From: Caballeronia insecticola
GTDB lineage: Bacteria > Pseudomonadota > Gammaproteobacteria > Burkholderiales > Burkholderiaceae
DNA: 64,000 nucleotides
NCBI RefSeq assembly: GCF_000402035.1
Contig: NC_021294.1
Coordinates: 806,001-870,000, forward strand
Direction: 5' to 3'
Part shown: positions 34,362-43,447 of the stretch, piece by piece
Layout: every line of letters begins with the position of its first letter
How positions within the stretch are numbered: position 1 is the first letter of the stretch
Position numbers and translations under genes: made by a program
The notes under the pieces: generated by a model
What the model was told of the DNA's origin: nothing
What the model saw: only the letters and a program-made list of their open reading frames with translations
The model's database searches: none

Positions 34362-34898
34362 TTAGGACTTGTCGGGCCAGGGCCAGGTTGCGTAACGCGA
34401 AGGTTGCTCCGCTACCGCTTTGCGTTTCGGCTTCTTCGCGTCCGGCGCAGCTTCGGCTTTGGCTTCGTGAGATTCGGCTTCGTGCGCCGGTGCCGCGCTC
34501 TGCGCCACGTCAGGCAAATCTGCGCCAAACCAGGGCACATCGCGGCGGCGCTCTTCCGCGTAGGCATTCCAGCCCTTCGCGTTATCGGCGAAGAGATCGT
34601 GCTTCACCGTGTTGGCGAGCATCGGACGGTTCAGCGTTTCGTCCAGCAGCGCCTTCGGCCACACGAAAAATGCGCCCGATGCGCGACGGATAAAGTCGCG
34701 CGGCGCCATGCTTGCATCGACGAAACCGAGCAGCGTGAAACCGGCGAGCGCGTCGTTGCCCTTCACCGCATCGCCGATGCTCGCGTATTCGTCAGCGCAT
34801 TGGCTCAGGCAAAACACCGTCTCCAGTACATCGCCGAGATGCAGCAACAAGGCGCGTCGTTCGTAGGGATCTTGCGTGGCGGTTGCTTGATTCGTCAT
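34362..34898 (-). CDS. Hypothetical protein
   Basis: A 178-residue soluble protein without signal peptide or membrane segment. The first 125 residues are mixed helical with aromatic motifs (FFVWPKALLDETLNRP, WNAYAEERRRDVPWFG); the tail is charged and Ala-rich and ends WPWPDKS. I do not recognise a family. The start is uncertain: ATG at 34898 or 34967, neither with a strong binding site. Confidence 0.6.
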   Translation of the reverse strand: MTNQATATQDPYERRALLLHLGDVLETVFCLSQCADEYASIGDAVKGNDALAGFTLLGFVDASMAPRDFIRRASGAFFVWPKALLDETLNRPMLANTVKHDLFADNAKGWNAYAEERRRDVPWFGADLPDVAQSAAPAHEAESHEAKAEAAPDAKKPKRKAVAEQPSRYATWPWPDKS

Positions 34899-35010
34899 TC
34901 GTTGATCCGATATGTCGAGGGTGGATTTCTGCGGCGCGTGCACTTCTGCTGACGCCGCGTTCATCACGATTTTAACGAACCCGTCGCGACGCGTCGGCGT
35001 TAAGCGTGCA

Positions 35011-35979
35011 TCACCGCGTAAAGCGCGTGCGAAAGCTCGTCCGATAGTCGTTCGGCGAGACGCCGAGTCGCCGCGTGAACACGAGCCGCATGCGGTCCGC
35101 CGTGCCGAAGCCGCATTCGTAGGCGACGGTTTTCAGGGGCGTGTCGCTGCTCTCCAGCACGTTGCGGGCCGCATCCACGCGCGCCCGCTCGACGAACTCA
35201 TGCGGCGTCATATCCGCAAGCTGCACGAAGGCGCGCGCGAAGTTGCGCTCGCTCATGCCCGCGACGCGCGCCAGTTGCGCAACCGACAGCCGCTCGCCGA
35301 TGTGCTCCATCACGTAAGCCTGCACTTTCGCGACCGGCGAGGTTTCGTCGGCGGGCGCGCTGAGATACGGACTGAACTGCGACTGCCCGCCGCGCCGCTG
35401 CGCAAACACGACGAGGCGTTTTGCCACCGCGAGCGCAACCTGCGGTCCGTGATCCTCGGCGACGAGCGCGAGCGCGACATCGATGCCCGCCGTCACGCCC
35501 GCCGAGGTCACGAGATTGCCTTCGCGCATGTAGATGCGATCGAGCTCGACGCGCGCGAGCGGAAAGCATGCGGCGAGCCGCGGCGCGTCTTGCCAGTGCG
35601 TGGTGACGTCGCGGCCGTCGAGCAGGCCTGCGTGGCCCAGCGCGAACGCGCCGGTGCAGATCGAACCATAGCGCTCGCAATGCGATGCGACATCGATGAG
35701 CCACGCGGTCAGTTCCGCGTTCGGTGCATCGACGGGAAGGCTCGGTCCGCCTGCAACGAGCGCGGTGCCGTAATGCTGATTCGCCGCGTCGAACGAGATG
35801 TCCGCGACAAGACGCGTGCCGTTCGACGCCCGCACGACGCGCTCCTCGGGACCGACGAGCGTGATCTCGTAGCCATCCGACGCGGGCACGAAGCCATTCG
35901 CTTCCGCGAATACATCGACGGGACCGGCCACGTCGAGCGCCTGCACGCCCTGGAAGATTGCGATTGCGACTGTACGCAT
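35011..35979 (-). CDS. GlxA-family regulator (DJ-1/PfpI plus AraC)
   Basis: A 322-residue transcription regulator. The N-terminal DJ-1/PfpI-like domain (about 1-185) has the nucleophile-elbow Cys in SICTGAFALG; the C-terminal AraC domain (about 215-315) has two helix-turn-helix segments (LSVAQLARVAGMSERNFARAF and PLKTVAYECGFGTADRMRLV). The group typically senses nitrogen metabolites or aldehydes. It is divergent from the small protein and HD-domain genes at 36132-37027, which are candidate targets. Confidence 0.93.
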   Translation of the reverse strand: MRTVAIAIFQGVQALDVAGPVDVFAEANGFVPASDGYEITLVGPEERVVRASNGTRLVADISFDAANQHYGTALVAGGPSLPVDAPNAELTAWLIDVASHCERYGSICTGAFALGHAGLLDGRDVTTHWQDAPRLAACFPLARVELDRIYMREGNLVTSAGVTAGIDVALALVAEDHGPQVALAVAKRLVVFAQRRGGQSQFSPYLSAPADETSPVAKVQAYVMEHIGERLSVAQLARVAGMSERNFARAFVQLADMTPHEFVERARVDAARNVLESSDTPLKTVAYECGFGTADRMRLVFTRRLGVSPNDYRTSFRTRFTR

Positions 35980-36131
35980 CGAAGGAAGAAAGTCCGTGAT
36001 GAAGGCGTGTGGCAGAAGACGGCGTGCGCTTGGCAGGGTTCGATGCGTCGTTTCGATTGAGCCAAGGCGGCGTTTTGCCGAGACTTGTATCTATCGCAAC
36101 ACATCGCGCAACTGCCACGGAGGCACCCGCC

Positions 36132-36263
36132 ATGAACCCGCACAGCGAAGCCACGATTCAAAGCACGATCGGAGCGTACGAGCATCAGGACTGGCTGCTC
36201 GATCAGGCGCTCGCCGATACCTTTCCCGCGAGCGACCCGATCCCGCCCGGCTCTCTCGTCTGA
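36132..36263 (+). CDS. Small conserved-type protein
   Basis: A 43-residue acidic protein ending LLDQALADTFPASDPIPPGS-LV. GGAGG lies nine bases upstream of the ATG, supporting translation. I have the impression that this C-terminal motif recurs in short Burkholderia proteins, but no function is known. It lies 74 bases before the HD-domain gene on the same strand. Confidence 0.65.
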   Translation: MNPHSEATIQSTIGAYEHQDWLLDQALADTFPASDPIPPGSLV

Positions 36264-36337
36264 ACCGTCACACGCCGCGCAGCGCGATTTTAGCAACGCG
36301 CGGCTTTCATGTCCTCGAACATCACGGAGCATTCACC

Positions 36338-37027
36338 ATGAGCGAAATCATCGCAGGCATCAGAATTCCCGACAGCCAGATGGCGCGCGAAGCCACGCAA
36401 CTCGTGCGCGACACCGAACCCGATCTGCTGTACAACCACTCGCGCCGCGTGTTTCTCTTCGGCGCGCTGACGGGCGAACGCAAGCAACTGAAGTACGACC
36501 CCGAGCTGCTGTATATCGGCGCGATGTTCCATGACATGGGCCTCACCGAAGCCTACAGCAGCCCGCAAGACCGCTTCGAAGTCGATGGTGCGAATGCGGC
36601 GCGCGATTTTCTGCGTCAGCACGGCATCGGCGAAAGCGAGATCGAACAAGTGTGGGATTCGATCGCGCTGCACACGACGCCCGGCATTCCGCAGCACAAG
36701 AAGCCGGTGGTCGCGCTCGTCACGGCGGGCGTCGAGATGGACGTGCTCGGCCTCGCCTACGACGACTTCAGCGCGGATCAGCGGCGCCTCGTGGTCGCGG
36801 CGCATCCGCGCGAGTCGAACTTCAAGGAAGGCATCATCGATGCATTCACGCAAGGCACGATCAAAAAGCCCGAATCGACGTTCGGCAACGTCAAGGCCGA
36901 CGTGCTCGCGTTGAAGGACCCGAGTTACAAGCGGCTGAACTTCTGCAGCATCATCCTCGGTTCGGCGTGGAACGACGGCCCTCACGATCATTCGACTTGC
37001 CGCAATCCGGCGCATCATCACGCGTGA
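36338..37027 (+). CDS. HD-domain phosphohydrolase-like protein
   Basis: A 229-residue HD-superfamily metal enzyme with NHSRRVFLFGAL, the HD pair in GAMFHDMGLTE and IALHTTPGIPQHKKP supplying further metal ligands. The pattern resembles cyanamide hydratase-type or related hydrolases in this family; the substrate is not known. The tail is His-rich (NPAHHHA). It is read divergently from the GlxA-like regulator. Confidence 0.85.
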   Translation: MSEIIAGIRIPDSQMAREATQLVRDTEPDLLYNHSRRVFLFGALTGERKQLKYDPELLYIGAMFHDMGLTEAYSSPQDRFEVDGANAARDFLRQHGIGESEIEQVWDSIALHTTPGIPQHKKPVVALVTAGVEMDVLGLAYDDFSADQRRLVVAAHPRESNFKEGIIDAFTQGTIKKPESTFGNVKADVLALKDPSYKRLNFCSIILGSAWNDGPHDHSTCRNPAHHHA

Positions 37028-37046
37028 TTCGGCGGCATCATCGGCA

Positions 37047-37757
37047 TTATCGGCAGATGCGGTACGGACCCATGTCGACGTGAAAGTGCGTCTCGTGCAG
37101 CGCGTTGTAGCCGGGGCCGAGGGTCGTGTCGAACGAGCGGCACGCGCCTTCGTGAACGCGGCGCAGGAAGCGTGCATCGGGCGACGCTGCATCGTCCCAG
37201 CGCGCGAGCGCGATGCGTTTTCCGTCATCGAGCACGAAGCCCGTCAGGTCGATGGCGTTCGCGCTCGCATGCTGACTCAACGCCGTATCCTGCCGATGAT
37301 TCACGTTGCGGCACGTGTAGCTGCCCACATGCTCGATACGCGCGACGCGCTCGCCGTAGGTCTCCTGCGCGGCGGCTTGAAGATAGTGATGCTCGAAGTA
37401 CGCCATGCCGAGTGCGAGCGGACACGTCGCGAGAAACGGCGCGCTGAAGCTCGTGTCACCGGCGCGCGTGACGCGCACCACGTTCTTGAGTTCGCAGCCG
37501 CCGGCGCCGGTTGCATCGGCCATCTCGCGATACACGAGACCGGAGCGCGCGAGTGCGGCATCGCAAAGTTGCGCGTCGTGCATCGTGCGCCATAGCTTGA
37601 ATGACGTGAGCGGACCTTGCGGTGCGCGAACGTCGAGCGGCGCAAATGGATCGTAGCGTTCGGGCAAAACGATGCGCTTCGTATAGACCGCATAGCCGAA
37701 TGCAGCGCCGCCGATGAGCATCGCCATCAACAGCCACGCGACGAGACGAGCGGTCAC
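37047..37757 (-). CDS. Extensin-like family protein
   Basis: A 236-residue protein with an N-terminal membrane anchor (about 7-25) and an extensin-like C-terminal domain: SYTCRNVNHRQD, LSQHASANAIDLTGF and ETHFHVDMGPYRIC. The fold is related to D-Ala-D-Ala peptidases (His and Asp in SQHASANAID and HFHVD), so a cell wall role is plausible. It lies close after the ferredoxin reductase gene. Confidence 0.9.
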   Translation of the reverse strand: MTARLVAWLLMAMLIGGAAFGYAVYTKRIVLPERYDPFAPLDVRAPQGPLTSFKLWRTMHDAQLCDAALARSGLVYREMADATGAGGCELKNVVRVTRAGDTSFSAPFLATCPLALGMAYFEHHYLQAAAQETYGERVARIEHVGSYTCRNVNHRQDTALSQHASANAIDLTGFVLDDGKRIALARWDDAASPDARFLRRVHEGACRSFDTTLGPGYNALHETHFHVDMGPYRICR

Positions 37758-37766
37758 GCGCGACGC

Positions 37767-38822
37767 TTAAGCATCGTCGGCTGTGTGCGCGGCGCTCACG
37801 CGTTCCGCGAGCTTGGCGTCATAGCTCGAATGCACGTGCACGCGCTTTTTGTCGGGATACGCATACCCATACGCCTTGCGCAACGCAAGCGACGCTTCGT
37901 GAAAGCCCGACAAAATCAGCTTCTGCTTGTTCGGATAGTTCGCGATATCGCCGACCGCGAAGATGCCCGGCCGCGACGATTCGTAATTCGACGTGTCCAC
38001 TTCGATGCGCCCGCCGCGCACATCGAGGTTCCATGTGGCGATCGGCCCGAGTTCGGAGACGAGCCCATATAGCGCGACGAGTTTGTCGGCGGCGATCTCC
38101 GTCACGCCGTCGATCTGTTTGATGCGCGCGGCGCGCAGCGCGCCTTCGGGCACATCGAGCGAATCGATCATGCCGACGACGAAGTCCATCTCGCCCGCCT
38201 CGACCGCGCGCTTCATCGCCGCGACCGAGTTGGCGGCCGCCGAAAAGCCGTTACGCCGATGCACGAGCGTGAGCTTCTTCGCGATGTCCTTCAGCGCGAG
38301 CGCCCAGTCGAGCGCCGAATCGCCGCCGCCCGCGACGAGCACGTGCTTGTCCGCGAAATCCGCGGCGCGCGCGACACTGTAGTGGACGTCCTTGCCTTCG
38401 AGCGCGGCGGCTTCGGGCAGTTGCAGACGCTGCGGCACGAATGCGCCGTTGCCCGCAGCGATCAGAATGGCGGCGCAGTCGAAGCGCATGCCGCGCTCCG
38501 TCGTCACGATCCAGCGGTGATCGTCGTCACGTTGCGCGACGGACTGAACGCGCTGGTCGAGATGGATCGGCACATCGAAGGGACGAATCTGCTCCAGCAA
38601 ACGGTCGACGAGTTCGCGCGCGGTGCATGACGGAATGGCGGGGATATCGTAGATGGGTTTGTCGGGATAAAGCTCGATGCACTGCCCGCCGATGCGCCCG
38701 AGCGTATCGACGATCTGGCACGTCAAGCCGATCACGCCCGCCTCGAACGCCGCGAACAAGCCGACGGGGCCCGCGCCGATGATCAATACGTCGGTTTTTA
38801 CCGCTTCGCTGCTGGATTCCAT
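37767..38822 (-). CDS. Thioredoxin reductase-like ferredoxin-NADP reductase
   Basis: A 351-residue flavoprotein of the TrxR-like FNR type. It has the FAD motif IIGAGPVGLFAAFEAG, GGQCIELYPDKPIYDIP, the NADP motif VAGGGDSALDWAL and the second FAD motif GIFAVGDIANYPNKQK. The CxxC disulfide of thioredoxin reductases is absent, as expected. It supplies or takes electrons between NADPH and ferredoxin. Confidence 0.93.
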   Translation of the reverse strand: MESSSEAVKTDVLIIGAGPVGLFAAFEAGVIGLTCQIVDTLGRIGGQCIELYPDKPIYDIPAIPSCTARELVDRLLEQIRPFDVPIHLDQRVQSVAQRDDDHRWIVTTERGMRFDCAAILIAAGNGAFVPQRLQLPEAAALEGKDVHYSVARAADFADKHVLVAGGGDSALDWALALKDIAKKLTLVHRRNGFSAAANSVAAMKRAVEAGEMDFVVGMIDSLDVPEGALRAARIKQIDGVTEIAADKLVALYGLVSELGPIATWNLDVRGGRIEVDTSNYESSRPGIFAVGDIANYPNKQKLILSGFHEASLALRKAYGYAYPDKKRVHVHSSYDAKLAERVSAAHTADDA

Positions 38823-38979
38823 TTCGTGCCTTCCGGTTCGTGCCGCGCGACATGCGTGTCATTGCAGCATGCTTCGGGCCACGATACAGAAAGCAACTCG
38901 ACGGGGCAATGAAGCCCCTTTTGGCCGAGCGGCGATTCCACGACGTGCTTATAACGTTACAGCGGCTCGCGTGAAACCC

Positions 38980-39786
38980 TCACTTCGCATTCGATTCCCG
39001 CGCATAGTACGCCGCGGCTGCATCGATTTCCTCGGGCGTCATGTTGCGCGCGACGTTGCGCATCACGCCGTCGATGTCGTTGGTGCGCGTGCCGTTGGCG
39101 AACGCCACCAGTTGCGACTTCGTATAGGCGGCCGGCAGACCATCGAGCCACGGACTGCCCGCCTTGCTGTCGATGCCGCCGTGACACACCGCGCAAGGCG
39201 CAATATTGCGCATCGGCGAACCGTGCGCGACAACCGGCGGCGCGAGCGCCTCGCTCACCTTGCGTTGCGCGGGCGGCCGCGGCAGGCTCGCGTAATACGC
39301 GGCGAGATCGCGCATGTCCTGATCGCTCAGGTTCATCGCCATCGGCGACATCACCGCGTTGGTGCGCGCGCCCTTCTGAAAATCGATCAACTGCTTGTAG
39401 ATCACCGACGCATACTGCCCCGCCAGATTCGGCGAATTGGCGTCGCTCATGCCGCGTTCGCCGTGGCACATCGTGCAGCGCAACGCGAGCGTCGCGCCCC
39501 GCCCGATCGAATTCGCGCTCGCGCTCGTGAGCAACTGCGGCGTCATCTCGACGCTCGTGAGCGTCACCTTCGGCTCGACCGTCGGGCCGTCGCCCGCATA
39601 CCATTCGCGCGGCACGCCCGCGGCGCTGCAGATCGCGTTCCAGATGCCGGTGAACGGTGCATCGCGCTGCGCCGACGGCAACCAGACGAAACCGATCAGC
39701 GCCGCCACCGCCATGATGACGATCATCCCCAAGACGCTGACGGTGAACCAGCGGTTGCGGAAAGTGAAGAGGCGTTCGTCGCTCAT
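38980..39786 (-). CDS. Membrane-anchored diheme cytochrome c
   Basis: A 268-residue protein with one N-terminal membrane helix (VSVLGMIVIMAVAALIGFVW) and two haem-binding motifs, CTMCH and CAVCH, in two cytochrome c domains. Its ATG overlaps the stop codon of the oxidase subunit I as ATGA, so it is made with the oxidase and probably donates electrons to it. Last gene of the respiratory operon. Confidence 0.92.
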   Translation of the reverse strand: MSDERLFTFRNRWFTVSVLGMIVIMAVAALIGFVWLPSAQRDAPFTGIWNAICSAAGVPREWYAGDGPTVEPKVTLTSVEMTPQLLTSASANSIGRGATLALRCTMCHGERGMSDANSPNLAGQYASVIYKQLIDFQKGARTNAVMSPMAMNLSDQDMRDLAAYYASLPRPPAQRKVSEALAPPVVAHGSPMRNIAPCAVCHGGIDSKAGSPWLDGLPAAYTKSQLVAFANGTRTNDIDGVMRNVARNMTPEEIDAAAAYYARESNAK

Positions 39787-41408
39787 CGCTGCGCTCCGAT
39801 CGGCACCGCGGGCACCGACGTGTCCGAACGCGTGAGCAACTGCGCAATCGGATAGCCGTAGTTGACGAGCGTAAGCGCGATCATCAGCGTGAGCCACAGC
39901 GCGAAACTGTTCAACGCCACCGGAATGCTGCGCGGCTCATGCACCGCGCGGCTGAAGCGGAACTCTTCCACCTTCACCGGCGGCGCGCGATGTCCCTTCA
40001 CCAGCACGATGAAGAACAGCACCGCCGACGCCAGCAGAATCAGCGCGCCCAGCACGGAAATCGCCACCGAAAGGCCCTGCGCGGCGATTTCCGGGTCGTT
40101 GTAATCGTAGAAGGCCATGCGTCGCGGCATGCCGAGAATGCCGACGAAGTGCCACGGAAACGTCAGCACGATCATGCCGATGAACCACAGCCACAACTGC
40201 CAGCGCATCAGCTTCACGCTCAATAGCGCGCGGCCCGTCAGATGCGGCCACAAATCGTACGCGATCACGAAATACATGATCACGATCGCGCCGCCGAAGA
40301 TCAGATGAAAGTGCCCCGTCACCCACTGCGTATTGTGGATGGTCGAGTCGAGCTGATAGCTCATGTTGATGAGCCCGCCCGCGCCGCCGAAGCCCAGCAT
40401 GACGAAGGAGAACGCGACGGCGAGCATCATCGGGTTGTCCCACGGCAGCGCCTTGATCCAGCCGAGCGGGCCGCGTCCGCCGCGCAGCCGCGCCGCGATT
40501 TCCACGGACGCGCAGATCGTGAACACCGTGAGCAACGTCGGCACCGCGACGAGCGCCGTGAACACCGAATGCATGAACTTGAAGCCCGAGCCCACTTGCG
40601 GATCGGCGAAGAGATGGTGAATGCCGATCGGCATAGACACGACGAGGAACAGGATGAACGAGATGCGCGCCATCGAGTCGCTGTAGAGACGGCCGCCGAT
40701 CGCGCGCGGAATGATCGTGTAATACGCGATGTATGCAGGCATCAGCCAGAAGTAGACGATCGCATGCAGCGTCCACGAGAAGAACACGCGCGCGAGACCG
40801 GCGTCGATGGTCGTCTTCCAGCCGATCGCCACGGGCAGGATCATGAAGAGCACTTCGATGGCCGCGCCCACCGCCGTCCAGCCCCATAGATACGCGCCCG
40901 CGACAGTCGCGAACATCGCGAGCGGCACGGGCTTGCCGCGATTCTCGCGCTTCCATGACGCGAGGTTCACCGACATCAGCGCGACCCACACCCACGAGCC
41001 CACCACGACGAGCACGACGCCCACGTAATAAAACACGTTGCCGATCATCGGCGGATAGAAGGTGTAGAGCACGGAGGCGAGACCCATCGCGACGGGCACC
41101 GTCGCCGTGACCGCGCCGACCGCGACGAGCCAGAAGCCGAGCCACGCCCAGCGCAGCCCGACGAGCGGACGCTTCAGCGCGAGTTCGCTGACGGCGTAGC
41201 CGAAGCCCATGGCGATGAGCGTCGGAAACGCATAGCCCATCACGGTGCCATGCTCCGTCACCGAACGATAGTAAAGCTCGGGATTCTGCAGCCACGGATG
41301 CAATGGACTGCGCACCAGCATCTGCCACGCCCCGAGCAGAAGCGCGACGCCGAAGGCAATGAACGCCAGCCAGAAATGCGCGAGTACGAGGCGCTTGCTA
41401 TTGAACAC
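39783..41408 (-). CDS. ba3-type haem-copper oxidase subunit I
   Basis: A 541-residue integral membrane protein with about 13 helices, catalysing oxygen reduction at the haem-CuB centre. Recognisable parts are TVMGYAFPTLIAMGFGY (low-spin haem region), FFSWTLHAIVYFWLMPAYIAYYTI (CuB His and neighbouring Tyr), PIGIHHLFADP, and TGHFHLIFGGAIVIMYF with haem ligands. The sequence belongs to the B-type (ba3/bo-a3) group. It overlaps subunit II by 11 bases. Confidence 0.94.
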   Translation of the reverse strand: MFNSKRLVLAHFWLAFIAFGVALLLGAWQMLVRSPLHPWLQNPELYYRSVTEHGTVMGYAFPTLIAMGFGYAVSELALKRPLVGLRWAWLGFWLVAVGAVTATVPVAMGLASVLYTFYPPMIGNVFYYVGVVLVVVGSWVWVALMSVNLASWKRENRGKPVPLAMFATVAGAYLWGWTAVGAAIEVLFMILPVAIGWKTTIDAGLARVFFSWTLHAIVYFWLMPAYIAYYTIIPRAIGGRLYSDSMARISFILFLVVSMPIGIHHLFADPQVGSGFKFMHSVFTALVAVPTLLTVFTICASVEIAARLRGGRGPLGWIKALPWDNPMMLAVAFSFVMLGFGGAGGLINMSYQLDSTIHNTQWVTGHFHLIFGGAIVIMYFVIAYDLWPHLTGRALLSVKLMRWQLWLWFIGMIVLTFPWHFVGILGMPRRMAFYDYNDPEIAAQGLSVAISVLGALILLASAVLFFIVLVKGHRAPPVKVEEFRFSRAVHEPRSIPVALNSFALWLTLMIALTLVNYGYPIAQLLTRSDTSVPAVPIGAQR

Positions 41409-41964
41409 AGGACACTCTCCGCGAATTGGCCGCCAGCTTGTCGGCCATCTGCATGAATTCGGCGCGATCGACCACCTTGACGTGCGCCCACATGTTCTGA
41501 TGCCCAGTGCCGCAGTACTCGTGGCAAGGCATCAAATGCTCGCCGGTCTGCGCGAAAGTCGTCTTGAAGGTCGAGACATAGCCCGGCTCCAGCATCGAAT
41601 TGATATTGGTGTTGGTGATGAGAAAACCGTGCACGACATCCGAACTCGTCGCGCGGAAGGTGATCGGCACGCCGGCCGGCACGACCAGGCATTGCGGCGT
41701 GAACGAATACTGCTGCGCGACGATGCGCACCGTCACCGAGCCATCCGCCTCGGGCGCGCTGCCCAGATTGCTCTCGATGAATTCGCCGGACACATGCAGC
41801 GTCTCAGGGCGAATCGTCTCGACGCGCGACGGCGGCATCATCGCCCAGTGCAGGCCGGTGTAGACCGTCATCGCGACGAGCACCGTGACGATCGCCACGA
41901 CGAGGATCGCCCAGCGCCGCTCGACCCGTTCGGCGACTTCATGCGAGCTTGGATTGATGGCCAT
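41398..41964 (-). CDS. ba3-type oxidase subunit II (CuA)
   Basis: A 188-residue protein with one membrane helix (about 18-38) and a cupredoxin domain. The CuA motif CHEYCGTGHQNM gives both cysteines, His and Met; the further His is in SSDVVHGFLIT. It takes electrons from cytochrome c. It sits between subunits IIa and I. Confidence 0.94.
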   Translation of the reverse strand: MAINPSSHEVAERVERRWAILVVAIVTVLVAMTVYTGLHWAMMPPSRVETIRPETLHVSGEFIESNLGSAPEADGSVTVRIVAQQYSFTPQCLVVPAGVPITFRATSSDVVHGFLITNTNINSMLEPGYVSTFKTTFAQTGEHLMPCHEYCGTGHQNMWAHVKVVDRAEFMQMADKLAANSRRVSCVQ

Positions 41965-41988
41965 ATGCGATGAATGATTGCCCTGAGA

Positions 41989-42159
41989 TCACTGAATCAC
42001 GCCGCGCGGCAGGAACACGGCAAAGTAGAAGATGAACCACATGCCGATCACGATCGCGGTCGAAATGCCCGCCAGCGCAATCGCGCCGGACGGGCCGTGC
42101 CTCACGATCGCGTCGAGCTTCGCTTCTTCCGCTTCGTTCACGTCCGGATCTTCGTTCAT
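41989..42159 (-). CDS. ba3-type oxidase subunit IIa-like small protein
   Basis: A 56-residue protein, MNEDPDVNEAEEAKLDAIVR then a single membrane helix (AIALAGISTAIVIGMWFIFYFAVFLP in two parts) and a short tail ending RGVIQ. Its length, one helix and place immediately before subunit II fit subunit IIa of ba3-type oxidases. It begins 12 bases before the triheme cytochrome stop region and ends 24 bases before subunit II. Easily missed because of its size. Confidence 0.75.
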   Translation of the reverse strand: MNEDPDVNEAEEAKLDAIVRHGPSGAIALAGISTAIVIGMWFIFYFAVFLPRGVIQ

Positions 42160-42171
42160 GGTGTCGTCGAC

Positions 42172-43434
42172 TCAATAAAGCGGTGCGGAACGCAATTCGT
42201 TCACTTCCTTCACGGACACCGGCGCGCCGTGGTTGCCCCACGCGGTGCGGATATACGTGACGACCGCCGCCACCTCGACATCCGACAGCGATTGCGCGAA
42301 CGGCGGCATGCCGTACGGCTTCGGATTCTTGAACGTGCCGGGCGGATAGCCGCCGTTCAGCACCATGCGGATCGGGTTGACGGCCGAACTCATCACGATC
42401 GACTGATTGTTCGCGAGCGGCGGAAAATCAGGCGGCTTGCCCTGACCCTGCGTCGCGTGGCATTCGGCGCAGTGCTGGTCATAGACCTTCTTGCCGAGCG
42501 GCGAGAGATCGGAACGGGCCTCGACGGCGGCTTCGGTGGGCGGCGCGGGCTTGTCGCCGGAACGCGCGGGCAAGGCCTTCAGATAGACGGCCATCGCGCG
42601 CACGTCTTCTTCGTTCAGATATTGCAGACTGTCGTAGACGACTTCGGCCATCGGCCCGTACACCGCGCCGCGATTGGACACGCCCGCATGCAGGAGACCG
42701 ACGATGTCGTCGAGGCTCCAGTCGCCGAGCCCCGCTTCCTTGTTCGAAGTCAGCGACGGTGCGTACCAGTTCTGAATCGGAATCAGCCCGCCCTCGAAGG
42801 CCTTCGACTTCACGTTGCCGCCGAGCGCGTTGATCGCCGTATGGCACATCGAGCAGTGGCCGAGCCCTTCGACGAGATAAGCGCCGCGATTCCATTCGAC
42901 GGATTCCTTCGGGTCCGGCTCGTACACGCCTTCCTTGAAGAACAGCAGACGCCAGCCGAGCAGCAGCTTGCGCTGGTTGAACGGAAAGCGCAGTTCGTGC
43001 GGGCGGTTCGGCTGATGCACGGCCGGCGTCGACATCAGGAACGCGTAGATGGCGTCGGAATCGGCACGCGTGACTTTCGTATACGACGTGTACGGCATGG
43101 CCGGATAGAGCAGCGCGCCGTCGCGCGACTTGCCGGTGTGCATCATCGCGAAGAATTCTTCGGCGGTCCATTTGCCGATGCCCGTCTCCTTGTCCGACGA
43201 GATATTGGGCGTGAAGAGCGTGCCGAACGGCGTGTCCATCGGCCGGCCGCCGCCGAAGGTCTTGCCCGCGGGCAGCGTATGGCACGCGATGCAATCGCCC
43301 GCGCGCGCGAGATACTCGCCGCGCTTGACGGTGGCGGCGTCGGCCGACTGCGCCGTCGCGCGCCCGAACGGTGCGGCGCACGCCGCCAGAAAGACCACGA
43401 CGGTCAGCGCCCGGAGATGTCGAAAACGGAGCAC
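42172..43434 (-). CDS. Triheme cytochrome c (dehydrogenase subunit-like)
   Basis: A 420-residue periplasmic protein with signal peptide and three haem motifs, CIACH, CSMCH and CAECH. The domain order resembles the cytochrome subunit of membrane alcohol, gluconate or aldehyde dehydrogenases, yet no catalytic dehydrogenase gene is adjacent. Here it is embedded in an oxidase operon, so it may feed the ba3-type oxidase from several donors. Confidence 0.92.
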   Translation of the reverse strand: MLRFRHLRALTVVVFLAACAAPFGRATAQSADAATVKRGEYLARAGDCIACHTLPAGKTFGGGRPMDTPFGTLFTPNISSDKETGIGKWTAEEFFAMMHTGKSRDGALLYPAMPYTSYTKVTRADSDAIYAFLMSTPAVHQPNRPHELRFPFNQRKLLLGWRLLFFKEGVYEPDPKESVEWNRGAYLVEGLGHCSMCHTAINALGGNVKSKAFEGGLIPIQNWYAPSLTSNKEAGLGDWSLDDIVGLLHAGVSNRGAVYGPMAEVVYDSLQYLNEEDVRAMAVYLKALPARSGDKPAPPTEAAVEARSDLSPLGKKVYDQHCAECHATQGQGKPPDFPPLANNQSIVMSSAVNPIRMVLNGGYPPGTFKNPKPYGMPPFAQSLSDVEVAAVVTYIRTAWGNHGAPVSVKEVNELRSAPLY

Positions 43435-43447
43435 GTCGGGTCCTCGG

